22,064 nt of DNA from an uncultured Bacteroidia bacterium. Its GTDB lineage: Bacteria; Bacteroidota; Bacteroidia; Bacteroidales; Prolixibacteraceae. The notes beneath the pieces are model-generated. The model made no database searches and had not been told where the DNA came from. It saw only the letters and a list, made by a program, of their open reading frames with translations. This document shows, one piece after another, positions 6,455 through 13,717 of this stretch. The position numbers and the translations under genes are program-made. How positions within the stretch are numbered: the stretch's first letter is position 1; each line of letters starts with the position of its first letter. The stretch spans positions 1 through 22,064 of the forward strand of contig CAIOOC010000380.1 in the NCBI GenBank assembly GCA_903859795.1, written 5' to 3'.

Positions 6455-7594
6455 TTAATAGTCCGAGCGCGACTTTAAGTCGCACCCGGACTTGGAGTCC
6501 GGAAATAATTTATAGATATCAGCAGGATTTGCTTCGCAGACTCCCCTTTCGGTAATCAATCCTGTAATGTATTTCGCGGGGGTTACATCAAATCCATAGT
6601 TTGCAACAGCAGAGCCCGGATTCACAATTCTCATCTTTGCAATCTGACCGTTTTCAAGTTCCCCTTCCATGTGGCTGACCTCTTCACCGTCCCGTTGTTC
6701 GATGGGTATTTCGCGGACACCATCCCGCATTGTAAAATCAATTGTTGACGAGGGGAGCGCCACGTAGAATGGAATGATGTTGTCAAAAGCAGCCAGCGCT
6801 TTGAGATAGGTGCCGATTTTGTTGGCCACATCTCCCGTTGATGTGGTCCGGTCACTTCCAACAATACAAAGATCGACCATCCCGTGCTGCATCAGATGTC
6901 CACCCGCATTGTCGGGAATCACGGTATGCGGAACACCTTCCTGCGCTAATTCCCAGGCTGTTAATCTTGCACCCTGGTTTCGCGGACGAGTTTCATCAAC
7001 CCACACATGAACCGGAATACCTTTGAGAAACGCTTTGTAAATGGGGGCGGTAGCAGTTCCCCAATCGATGCAGGCAAGCCACCCGGCGTTGCAATGGGTA
7101 AGAATATTAACCGGTTCACCATTTTTCATTTTACTGATAGCCTCAATCAATTCGCAACCATATTCCCCGATGGCTTCAGACCAATCGATCTCTCTTCTTT
7201 TCAGCCTTTCAGCCTCCTCAAGGGCAAGCTCGCAAGCAGATTCCAGGGTTGGGCACCCCAGCAAAACAGACACCATTTCATCAATGAGAATAGCAAGATT
7301 TATCGCGGTAGGGCGAGCTCCCCTAAGATATTCTGCGTCCTTTATAAGTATCTCTTTCCAATCACCGACAGTATCATTAAGCAACCCAAGGTAGATTCCA
7401 TATGCTCCTGTAACTCCGATCAGGGGTGCACCTCTGACTGTCATATTTTGGATGGCGTCGAAGGCATCGGCCGCGGTTTTGAGGTCAACGATCTCAAATT
7501 CAAAGGGTAATTTGCGTTGATCAATTACCTGGATGACCTGGTTGTTTTCGGGATGGACCCAGATTGTGTGAAAATTTTTACCGTCGACGTGCAT
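6455..7594 (-). CDS. mtnA: Methylthioribose-1-phosphate isomerase
   Basis: MtnA converts methylthioribose-1-phosphate to methylthioribulose-1-phosphate in MTA salvage; it belongs to the eIF2B-like isomerase family. From the ATG at 7594 the product is 379 residues. Motifs are NMTVRGAPLIGVTGAYG (50-66), ILTHCNAG (164-171, catalytic Cys168), VWVDETRPRNQGARLTAWEL (197-216) and VGSDRTTSTGDVANKIGTY (245-263, catalytic Asp248). An upstream in-frame ATG at 7660 would add 22 hydrophobic residues translated from a low-complexity CACAAA repeat. That is not plausible for a soluble enzyme, so I place the start at 7594. The last 15 residues (365-379) are encoded by a REP-like repeat lying just past the conserved core. 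The class II aldolase gene follows 23 bases later, so the two are surely co-transcribed. Confidence 0.93.
   Translation of the reverse strand: MHVDGKNFHTIWVHPENNQVIQVIDQRKLPFEFEIVDLKTAADAFDAIQNMTVRGAPLIGVTGAYGIYLGLLNDTVGDWKEILIKDAEYLRGARPTAINLAILIDEMVSVLLGCPTLESACELALEEAERLKRREIDWSEAIGEYGCELIEAISKMKNGEPVNILTHCNAGWLACIDWGTATAPIYKAFLKGIPVHVWVDETRPRNQGARLTAWELAQEGVPHTVIPDNAGGHLMQHGMVDLCIVGSDRTTSTGDVANKIGTYLKALAAFDNIIPFYVALPSSTIDFTMRDGVREIPIEQRDGEEVSHMEGELENGQIAKMRIVNPGSAVANYGFDVTPAKYITGLITERGVCEANPADIYKLFPDSKSGCDLKSRSDY
6461..6502. repeat. REP-like hairpin pair overlapping the mtnA 3' end
   Basis: There are two perfect hairpins: GCGACT-TTA-AGTCGC at 6469-6483 and CCGGACT-TGG-AGTCCGG at 6486-6502, with a flanking GTCCG at 6461-6465 that could pair instead with CGGAC at 6487-6491. 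The element lies inside the coding frame of mtnA; its boundary coincides with codon 365 and the stop codon follows within four bases of its far edge. Similar CGGACTCCAAGTCCG and GCGACTTAAAGTCGC phrases are, as I recall, scattered in Bacteroidota genomes. Confidence 0.7.
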
Positions 7595-7631
7595 TGGGAA
7601 AATCAATCTTAAGAAAAAAAATAAAAAATGC

Positions 7632-7655
7632 CACAAAGGCACAAAAACACAAAAG
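7632..7655. repeat. Low-complexity CACAAA repeat (TTTGTG on the minus strand) upstream of mtnA
   Basis: Three CACAAA units start at 7632, 7640 and 7648, an 8-base period, reading TTTGTG on the coding strand of mtnA. It lies 38 bases before the mtnA start. It resembles low-complexity TTTGTG phrases often seen between Bacteroidota genes. The TTTG units could also serve as -33 promoter elements, but no matching -7 box is clear. Confidence 0.5.
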
Positions 7656-7677
7656 TACACTAAAAAAAGCTCCTCGT

Positions 7678-7705
7678 AAAAAAGGCCGGATTCGCATCCA
7701 GCCTT
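7678..7705 (-). terminator. Rho-independent terminator after the sugar isomerase gene
   Basis: On the minus strand AAGGCTGGAT and ATCCGGCCTT form a 10-position stem with one mismatch around a GCGA loop (7692-7695), then TTTTTT. It starts 25 bases after the stop of the isomerase gene and separates that operon from mtnA. Confidence 0.88.
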
Positions 7706-7730
7706 CCAAAGTTATCTGCTAAGGATATTC

Positions 7731-8726
7731 CTATTCCTTACTAAATGCCGCATCAAAGGCGAGTGAACTTGGAGAAAAGTCGACCTTTTTCACAAATTCG
7801 CACGATTCGGCAGCTCCCATTTCACGGTCCATGCCGCTGTCCTCCCATTCAACAGAAAGAGGGCCTGTATATTGAATATCGTTTAATGCACGGATGATCC
7901 GCTCGAAATCGACTTTGCCACGACCGACACTGCGGAAATTCCAGAAACGGCGATTATCACCAAACTCTGTATGACCACCAAATACTCCGATTGTCCCTGG
8001 GTGTTCATTCCAGGTAACATCCTTCATATGGACATGGAAAATCCGGTCACCAAACTCATAAATAAATTGAACGTAGTCAACACCCTGGTAGCCGAAGTGA
8101 CTGGGGTCGAAATTGAAACCAAAGGCGGGGTGATTATTAAGTGCCTTAAGGGCCCTTTTGGCTGTTTCGATATCGAAGGCTATTTCTGTGGGATGAACCT
8201 CGAGTGCATATTTCATTCCCATCTCCTGATAGGCATCCAGAATCGGTATCCACCGTTTGGCAAAATCCTGGTAACCGGCATCAATAGTCTCCTGCGAAAC
8301 GGAGGGGAAAGAATAGAGATATTGCCAGATTGAACTTCCTGTAAAGCCATTAACCACTTTTAGTCCAAGCCGCTTTGCAACTCTTCCGGTCTCGATCACG
8401 CTCGCTGCAGCCCTTTGACGAATACCTTCTGCATCGCCATCGCCCCAGATTTCGGGTGATAGCATCCCTCTGTGACGACTGTCGGGATTGTCACAAACTG
8501 CCTGTCCGACCAAATGTGTCGAGATTGCAAACAGCTTCAGGTCATATTTCTTCAATAAGGCTAGTTTGGCATCGCAATACGCCTGATCGGCTTTATCTAC
8601 TTCAATGTGGTCACCCCAGCATGCAAGTTCCAAACCGTCATATCCGAACGATTTGGCTTTTTGTGCAACTGTTTCAAGTGTCAAGTCGGCCCATTGTCCG
8701 GTAAAAAGTGTTACTGCTCTTTTCAT
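7731..8726 (-). CDS. Sugar phosphate isomerase/epimerase (xylose isomerase-like TIM barrel)
   Basis: The 331-residue cytoplasmic protein has the AP-endonuclease-2/xylose-isomerase-like TIM barrel. It begins VTLFTGQWADLTLETVAQKAKSFGYDGLELACWG and carries metal-ligand positions in ALEVHPTE (Glu176), FNFDPSHF (Asp207), FHVHMKD (His231/His233) and LSVEWED (Glu293). I start at the ATG at 8726 because an earlier TTG at 8759 would overlap the upstream stop and add 11 unlikely residues. It follows the Gfo/Idh gene by 22 bases and ends in a strong terminator, so the two form an operon. This pairing is common in inositol, 3-keto-sugar and related polyol pathways: the dehydrogenase makes or removes a keto group and the barrel protein isomerises or epimerises the product. 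The exact sugar is unknown. Confidence 0.88.
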   Translation of the reverse strand: MKRAVTLFTGQWADLTLETVAQKAKSFGYDGLELACWGDHIEVDKADQAYCDAKLALLKKYDLKLFAISTHLVGQAVCDNPDSRHRGMLSPEIWGDGDAEGIRQRAAASVIETGRVAKRLGLKVVNGFTGSSIWQYLYSFPSVSQETIDAGYQDFAKRWIPILDAYQEMGMKYALEVHPTEIAFDIETAKRALKALNNHPAFGFNFDPSHFGYQGVDYVQFIYEFGDRIFHVHMKDVTWNEHPGTIGVFGGHTEFGDNRRFWNFRSVGRGKVDFERIIRALNDIQYTGPLSVEWEDSGMDREMGAAESCEFVKKVDFSPSSLAFDAAFSKE

Positions 8727-8748
8727 GTCTGTTTTATTGCGTTTAAGG

Positions 8749-9909
8749 TTACTCAGCAAATTTTACCCATTTCACCTGATCGTTATAACCCGCTTCAACC
8801 ACGGTATCGATAAACTGCATTCCCCGTATTCCATCTTCAACGGTGGGGAAGTCAAGCCACTCGGCTTTTGGAGTTTCACCGTTCATTTTTGCCCTGACAG
8901 TCAGGGAGAAGTTGCGGTAGATATTGGCAAAAGCCTCAAGGTATCCTTCCGGATGACCTCCTGGTGTGCGGGTATTATGCATTGCGATCTGACTCATATA
9001 GCCATTCCCAACCCTCACGATTTCTGCAGGTCGGTCGCTCCATTTCAGATAAAGGGTGTTGGGTTCGTGCTGATGCCATTCGAGACCGCCTTTATCGCCA
9101 TAAACCCTTAGTCTAATGTTATTTTCTTCACCTGCAGCGATTTGAGTAGCAACCAATACCCCTTTAGCTCCATTGTCGAAACGAAGAAAAGCAGCTCCGT
9201 CATCATCGAGAAGCCGACCAGGAACAAAAATATTAAGTTCTGCACAGATTTCAGTGGTCTTCAATCCGGTGACATATTCAGCCAGGTGGTGAGCATGTGT
9301 GCCTATATCGCCCATGCAGCCTGCCTTACCTGAACGTTTAGGGTCGGTGCGCCATGAAGCCTGTGCATTTCCTGAATCTTCAAGCTTGGAGGAAAGCCAA
9401 CCTTGCGGATATTCTACAAAGATCTTTCTTACTTTGCCAAAATCACCACGTGCCACCCTTTCACGGGCTTCCTTAACGGCAGGATAACCAGAATAGGTAT
9501 GTGTCAGTGCAAGTGTCAGACCGGTCTGTTCGATTTTTGCCTTCAAAAGTCTGGCCTCAGCAAGTGTGAAGGTGATTGGCTTATCTATCACTACATTAAA
9601 GCCGTTTTCAAGGGCCATCATCGCTGGCTCAAAGTGGGCGAAATTAGGTGTTACGATGGTTACAAAATCCATCCGGTCACCTTCGGCAAGTTTGGATTCG
9701 TGTTCAAACATCTCCTTAAAATTTTGATATACACGATCTTCAGGAAGGAAATACGACTTTCCTGAAGAGGCTGAAATTTCCGGATTGATACTAAAACACC
9801 CGCACACCAATTCGATCTGGTTGTCCATAAAAGCAGCAAGACGATGGATGGCACCAATAAATGCATCGCTGCCACCTCCAACCATTCCCATTCGCAATTT
9901 TCTATTCAT
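8749..9909 (-). CDS. Gfo/Idh/MocA family NAD(P)-dependent sugar oxidoreductase (cytoplasmic)
   Basis: This is a 386-residue enzyme with an N-terminal Rossmann fold, GMVGGGSDAFIGAIHRLAA (8-26), a VIDKPITFTLAEA segment (the DKP form of the usual EKP active-site motif) and the C-terminal-domain helix GDIGTHAHHLAEYVTG, where family members keep a catalytic His. It has no signal peptide, unlike the second Gfo/Idh in this window. It probably oxidises or reduces a sugar or cyclitol carbon using NAD(H) and hands the product to the isomerase encoded 22 bases downstream. The 267 bases upstream hold no gene and presumably the promoter. Loss of the EKP Glu to Asp is a conservative change seen in many members. 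The substrate is not determined. Confidence 0.9.
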   Translation of the reverse strand: MNRKLRMGMVGGGSDAFIGAIHRLAAFMDNQIELVCGCFSINPEISASSGKSYFLPEDRVYQNFKEMFEHESKLAEGDRMDFVTIVTPNFAHFEPAMMALENGFNVVIDKPITFTLAEARLLKAKIEQTGLTLALTHTYSGYPAVKEARERVARGDFGKVRKIFVEYPQGWLSSKLEDSGNAQASWRTDPKRSGKAGCMGDIGTHAHHLAEYVTGLKTTEICAELNIFVPGRLLDDDGAAFLRFDNGAKGVLVATQIAAGEENNIRLRVYGDKGGLEWHQHEPNTLYLKWSDRPAEIVRVGNGYMSQIAMHNTRTPGGHPEGYLEAFANIYRNFSLTVRAKMNGETPKAEWLDFPTVEDGIRGMQFIDTVVEAGYNDQVKWVKFAE

Positions 9910-10135
9910 GTTTTTTATTTTGAATCGTTAAGTGTTAATTTATTGGCAATAAAATTACAAACAAAACTTCAACAAAGCACCCTGAAATGATTATTTATCT
10001 GACTTAATAAAAGATTATTTGTACTCCTTTCAATGAGAAGTTATTGGAATGATATTATTTTCGTGGTCTTAAATTAAGGCAGATCACCACTGTTCAATTT
10101 TTCATCACAACAATGGGAAAGCGGTTGCGATTTAG

Positions 10136-10165
10136 TTTGGTACATTTCATATAAAATTATATTTC
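10136..10165 (+). promoter_or_regulatory. Candidate promoter of the M15 peptidase gene
   Basis: TTTG at 10136-10139 and TATATTTC at 10158-10165 (one mismatch from TAnnTTTG) are 18 bases apart, near the usual Bacteroidota -33/-7 spacing. The ATG follows 11 bases later, which would leave a very short leader, so this is tentative. Confidence 0.35.
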
Positions 10166-10176
10166 AGGTATTTGTA

Positions 10177-10680
10177 ATGAATTCGAAAAAGCATAAATAT
10201 TCATTCCGGCATTTGACAATTATCCTGATGGTGATAGCTATCTTATTCTTCGGATATTTTTGTTTTACGATCGTTTATGACCTTAGAATTCGGTATATTA
10301 ATCAGAACGTTTTAAATTCCATTGCAGAAACAAATAATGAATGTGCTAAAACCTTTAACCGGTTTATTGCTGATATAGAAAAGCAAACTACCTGGAAAGT
10401 TGAAGTAATCAGCGGATTGCGATCCAGGGAGGCGCAGATTCAGCTGAAAAGGGATAATCCGCGTAATGCATCTGTGAATAAAAGCCGGCATGTTTTAGGA
10501 CGGGCTATAGATCTCAATCTCTATAAGCGGGTGGGATTTCAGCTTATCATTTTAAAGAAGGCCAATTCGAAAGCTTCGTGGCTGGCCACGGGAGTTCCCG
10601 AAATCGCGAAGAAATATGGTTTGCTGTGGGGAGGTACCTACAAGAACTACCACGACCCGGTCCATTTTGAGGTGAATTAG
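10177..10680 (+). CDS. Membrane-anchored M15-type peptidoglycan peptidase
   Basis: The 167-residue product has a basic N-terminus and one hydrophobic helix (about 13-34), which anchors it in the inner membrane with the rest in the periplasm. The catalytic part carries the M15 zinc signature SRHVLGRAIDL (103-113; His105 and Asp112 as ligands) and the C-terminal DPVHFEV (160-166; His163). A preceding SGLRSREAQ (79-87) matches the substrate-binding part of L-alanyl-D-glutamate and D-Ala-D-Ala peptidases such as phage endolysins. It should cut peptide stems of peptidoglycan. It is short and compact like an endolysin domain, but the membrane anchor suggests a housekeeping or remodelling role rather than lysis. 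It stands alone on the plus strand between two minus-strand units. Confidence 0.85.
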   Translation: MNSKKHKYSFRHLTIILMVIAILFFGYFCFTIVYDLRIRYINQNVLNSIAETNNECAKTFNRFIADIEKQTTWKVEVISGLRSREAQIQLKRDNPRNASVNKSRHVLGRAIDLNLYKRVGFQLIILKKANSKASWLATGVPEIAKKYGLLWGGTYKNYHDPVHFEVN

Positions 10681-10685
10681 GAGGA

Positions 10686-10730
10686 TAGGCCATTAGACTG
10701 TAGGCTATTAGACATTTAGGTATTAGAAAC
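10686..10730. repeat. 15-base tandem repeat, three copies
   Basis: The units TAGGCCATTAGACTG, TAGGCTATTAGACAT and TTAGGTATTAGAAAC occupy 10686-10730 with an exact 15-base period (ATTAGA at 10692, 10707 and 10722). The rest of this 231-base spacer holds GGCTGGC/GCAGCTGGC phrases near 10735-10760 and a direct GTTGCCA pair at 10855-10868. No gene is visible there. Confidence 0.7.
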
Positions 10731-10911
10731 GGAGGCGGCTGGCTTGTGGCAGCTGGCTTTAATATCGAATGGTTTTGATTGATCTCCCTTTCGGTTTTTT
10801 GGAACAGTCGTTTAATTGTCATGTAGGATCTTTGCTTTTAGTAGCCAACCGCAAGTTGCCAGTTGCCAGCCACAACAATCCCCGCCACATTTTCAGCAGC
10901 TGGGATGCTTT

Positions 10912-12066
10912 TTAATTCCTCACCTGTTTGCTTAACTTCTCAATTTCTTTCTTTCGCTCGGTTAAAATGGAGATGTAGTTTTGGCAATTTAATTTGTGAT
11001 CCTCACTGTTTTTTTTCTTCAGAATTGAGGATGAACGAACCAGCCAGTCAATCGCAATATCCATGTTACCCTCCATCTCTGAAGCCACTGCCAGGTTATA
11101 GCTCGCTTTGGCTGCAATCCTGATATCTTTACTTTTTGTTTGCCTGTTCCAGATTTCAGCTGCTTTGAGCCAATCGTTGCTTAAGGCGAGCTTTTCAGCC
11201 TGAACCATTTCCGGATTTTTAGAGGTGTAGTAAATCCGGTCGACAGGAATCCAGGTCGGTATTATTTTTGAACAAAAAGATTGTCCAAGGGATCTTGCAG
11301 AATTATTGACAACAAATTTAATTTTCATATTTCCTGTTAATTCGGGGGAAAAATCCGAGGCGGTAAAATTTAGTCCGTCCTTTTGTTCATAGGTATAAAA
11401 TGAAGTATCTTTTTTATAAACAAGTGTCCACGTAAGAGATGCTATGTTGGTTGCATATTCAAAGTCCTTATATTTTTGAATATTAAAGCTGAACTGATCC
11501 AGAAAGATACAAAGGTCAGATTCAGTTTGTTGAAACAAACGATCCGGATTAAACCGTTCTTTATCAGACCAGTTGATATTTGGCAGACTGTCATGATAAT
11601 TGATTACACCGGTAAAATACCCTTCTTTTTTTAATTCCCAGCTTAAAGCATCCAAACAGGAATTGGATAATGAGCGGTATTTTATTGTTGAATCCGTTTC
11701 ACTTGCCTTTGATTCACGATCGTTGAAAATATCCTTTTCATAAACAAGGTAATTGAAATATGTAAAAGGCTGTTTATCTATACGATCCGAAACATTATTG
11801 ATTAATGCCACTGTTTTTATCGTCTGAGGAATGTTAAATATTCCCGGTTTCATGATTTCGATCCGGGTAGTCAGAGCGTCATTGGTGATGGCGCAGGTTG
11901 TCAAACTTATGCAGACAAGGATAAGATACCATAACCGTATTTCTCTTCTGCCGAAAATGCAATTTGCATTTAATGCTTTATTATTAGGTTTATTTTTCCC
12001 ATTTTCACCTGTCTCATTATAAACATTAAAAAAGTAGGTTGTCCGGAAGGAATTCAGGTATTGCAT
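10912..12066 (-). CDS. DUF6340-like lipoprotein with TPR-like C-terminus
   Basis: This 384-residue protein has a hydrophobic stretch LWYLILVCISLTTC ending at Cys58, a plausible lipobox, so it is probably an envelope lipoprotein. The body shows IPQTIKTVALINN (about residue 78), a central beta-rich part, then KIIPTWIPVDRIYY, followed by helices ALSNDWLKAAEIW and KASYNLAVASEMEGNMDIAIDW. The last segments look like TPR repeats. This order (PxxIxxVAxxN, PxWxxVxRxYY, WxxAAExW, AxYNxAxxxExxGxxxxAI) is what I know of the Bacteroidota DUF6340 family, whose function is unknown. The start is odd: nearly 45 polar residues precede the hydrophobic core and no other ATG, GTG or TTG lies between, so the true start may be non-standard. 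It is monocistronic, with a terminator upstream separating it from the Gfo/Idh gene. Confidence 0.8.
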   Translation of the reverse strand: MQYLNSFRTTYFFNVYNETGENGKNKPNNKALNANCIFGRREIRLWYLILVCISLTTCAITNDALTTRIEIMKPGIFNIPQTIKTVALINNVSDRIDKQPFTYFNYLVYEKDIFNDRESKASETDSTIKYRSLSNSCLDALSWELKKEGYFTGVINYHDSLPNINWSDKERFNPDRLFQQTESDLCIFLDQFSFNIQKYKDFEYATNIASLTWTLVYKKDTSFYTYEQKDGLNFTASDFSPELTGNMKIKFVVNNSARSLGQSFCSKIIPTWIPVDRIYYTSKNPEMVQAEKLALSNDWLKAAEIWNRQTKSKDIRIAAKASYNLAVASEMEGNMDIAIDWLVRSSSILKKKNSEDHKLNCQNYISILTERKKEIEKLSKQVRN

Positions 12067-12241
12067 GGTGAGTATAGGTTTACAGGAAGAATTTTATAAT
12101 CAAAGATCTAATCTGCAGTTAGGTAATAAGAACAATATTTCTCAGAATCAGACTTAAACTGTAAAAATAGCGTAAATAAAATCAACTTTATGATATAAGT
12201 ATGATATTTTATGTAAACTATTAATGAAGTCAATTTAAAGG

Positions 12242-12276
12242 AAAATCCCAGCCACCTTTGGGGTTGCCGGGATTTT
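12242..12276 (-). terminator. Terminator after the Tat-exported Gfo/Idh gene
   Basis: AAAATCCC at 12242-12249 pairs perfectly with GGGATTTT at 12269-12276, and an inner stem with two mismatches continues it to a 5-base TTTGG loop. It lies 24 bases after the Gfo/Idh stop, and the minus-strand side ends GGGATTTTCC. The plus-strand side also carries a T run, so it could act both ways. Confidence 0.75.
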
Positions 12277-12300
12277 TAGTAATTTTATTTTAAGATTTAA

Positions 12301-13677
12301 TTATCCTTTTTTCTCCTCTTTAGCTTTCCCGGGGACGCGAATGGTGTACCCGCTCATATCCACCGGACCAATATCGAGTTTTGCAGGGAGGGTATTCATG
12401 TTTGAATTTGCCAGCTCCTCCCATGTTACTGCTGCACCTGTATAAGCAGATTCACGACCCATAATAGCTGTAAGACAGGAAATTGCAGTCTCTTCCGCCT
12501 GATTGATAGGGGTATTGCTTCTGATGTGATTTACAAAATCAACATGCTCAAGAACATAAGGATTAGTCTGTTTAAAATCGGCTTTCTCTTTATCATGGTC
12601 GTATTTCCAGAGCACCTTGCCTTCAAGGTCTTTGATTTCCATTTTGCTGCTCTCCCAGGTTCCTTTAGTCCCGACGATGCGCTCGGATACATTATTTTCG
12701 CATCCGTCAATCTGGCGGCACATGCTGTGCAGGTGAACACCACCTTCATATTCAAAATCGACACTGAACATATCGTACTGATCGCCTGAAAGTCTGCGTT
12801 GTTTTGCTCCGAATCCGACAGCTCTTACAGGTTTTTTGCCGAAGAACCAGTTAAAAACATCCAGATTATGAACGTGTTGCTCAACAATATGGTCACCTGA
12901 GAGCCATTTCCAGTTTACCCAGTCGCGTACCATGAATTCCATATCGCTCCACTCTTTTTTGCGCTCCCTGTACCATAGCATCGATTGGTTCCAGTAAACA
13001 TTTCCGGATACAATCTCACCGATCAGTCCACTTTGAATCTGTTTGAAACTTTCAACATATGATCTCTGGTGGTGACGCTGGGTTCCAGTAACAACACAAA
13101 GACCTTGCGTTTCAGCTTTTTTCGCACTTGCAAAAATTGAACGGGCGCCAACGGGGTCAACACAAACCGGTTTTTCCATGAATACATGTTTTCCGGCCTC
13201 AACTGCTGCCTCGAAATGGGTAGGGCGAAAAGCCGGAGGTGTTGCGATGATTACAAGGTCAACGCCGGCGGCGAGTACTTTCTTGTAATTATCGAAGCCA
13301 GTAAAGCACATATTATCAGGAACTTCAACTTTATATTTGTCTTTCAGGCCTTTACGGCAATCGTCTATCCGGTCCTGAAATAAATCACCCAGGGCTACGA
13401 TCTGAACATTGGTAGGAACTGCATCGAGGAAATTCTGAACTGCACCAGATCCGCGACCGCCGCATCCAATTACACCCGCTTTTAACATCCGACCGTCATC
13501 TGCTTTATCTACCAGATTTGGGATGTAAGCACCGGCAAGAGACTTTAAAGGGACTAACTTTTCAGGGCCAGAGGCGCATGAAGCCAAAACAGCACCTGCC
13601 CCGATCGTACCCACAACACCAACAACGGCGGAGGTTGTAAAAAAGTCTCTTCTGCTCAACGAATTCTTTTTTGTCAT
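12301..13677 (-). CDS. Tat-exported Gfo/Idh/MocA family oxidoreductase (probable lipoprotein)
   Basis: This is a 458-residue protein. Its N-terminus has a twin-arginine signal, SLSRRDFFTTSA (Arg9-Arg10), a hydrophobic stretch and a VLASC lipobox (Cys34), so a folded, cofactor-loaded enzyme is exported and probably lipid-anchored. The Rossmann motif AGVIGCGGRGSGAVQNF, the active-site HVFMEKPV and the C-terminal-domain helix SGDHIVEQHVHNLDVFNW follow in family order. Exported Gfo/Idh proteins hold NAD(H) tightly and include GH109-type and other glycoside-modifying enzymes that act by transient oxidation at C3. It is 40 bases downstream of the tetraheme-SUMF1 gene and ends in a terminator, forming the last gene of a likely operon with that gene and the GH106-like gene. 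The precise substrate is unknown. Confidence 0.9.
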   Translation of the reverse strand: MTKKNSLSRRDFFTTSAVVGVVGTIGAGAVLASCASGPEKLVPLKSLAGAYIPNLVDKADDGRMLKAGVIGCGGRGSGAVQNFLDAVPTNVQIVALGDLFQDRIDDCRKGLKDKYKVEVPDNMCFTGFDNYKKVLAAGVDLVIIATPPAFRPTHFEAAVEAGKHVFMEKPVCVDPVGARSIFASAKKAETQGLCVVTGTQRHHQRSYVESFKQIQSGLIGEIVSGNVYWNQSMLWYRERKKEWSDMEFMVRDWVNWKWLSGDHIVEQHVHNLDVFNWFFGKKPVRAVGFGAKQRRLSGDQYDMFSVDFEYEGGVHLHSMCRQIDGCENNVSERIVGTKGTWESSKMEIKDLEGKVLWKYDHDKEKADFKQTNPYVLEHVDFVNHIRSNTPINQAEETAISCLTAIMGRESAYTGAAVTWEELANSNMNTLPAKLDIGPVDMSGYTIRVPGKAKEEKKG

Positions 13678-13717
13678 GATCTTTTTTGTTTAAATTGATT
13701 AGAATCTATCTTTTAGT

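Noticed and set aside
7007..7510. Plus-strand open frame of 167 codons opposite mtnA
   Set aside because: Antisense shadow of strongly conserved mtnA motifs; no family resemblance and no start context.
7595..7660. Hydrophobic 22-residue N-terminal extension of MtnA suggesting a signal peptide
   Set aside because: It is translated from a CACAAA low-complexity repeat and poly-A stretch; MtnA is cytoplasmic and the ATG at 7594 begins at the normal family start.
8605..9111. Plus-strand open frame of 168 codons opposite the Gfo/Idh and isomerase genes
   Set aside because: It crosses the junction of two well-supported minus-strand genes and has no recognisable domain.
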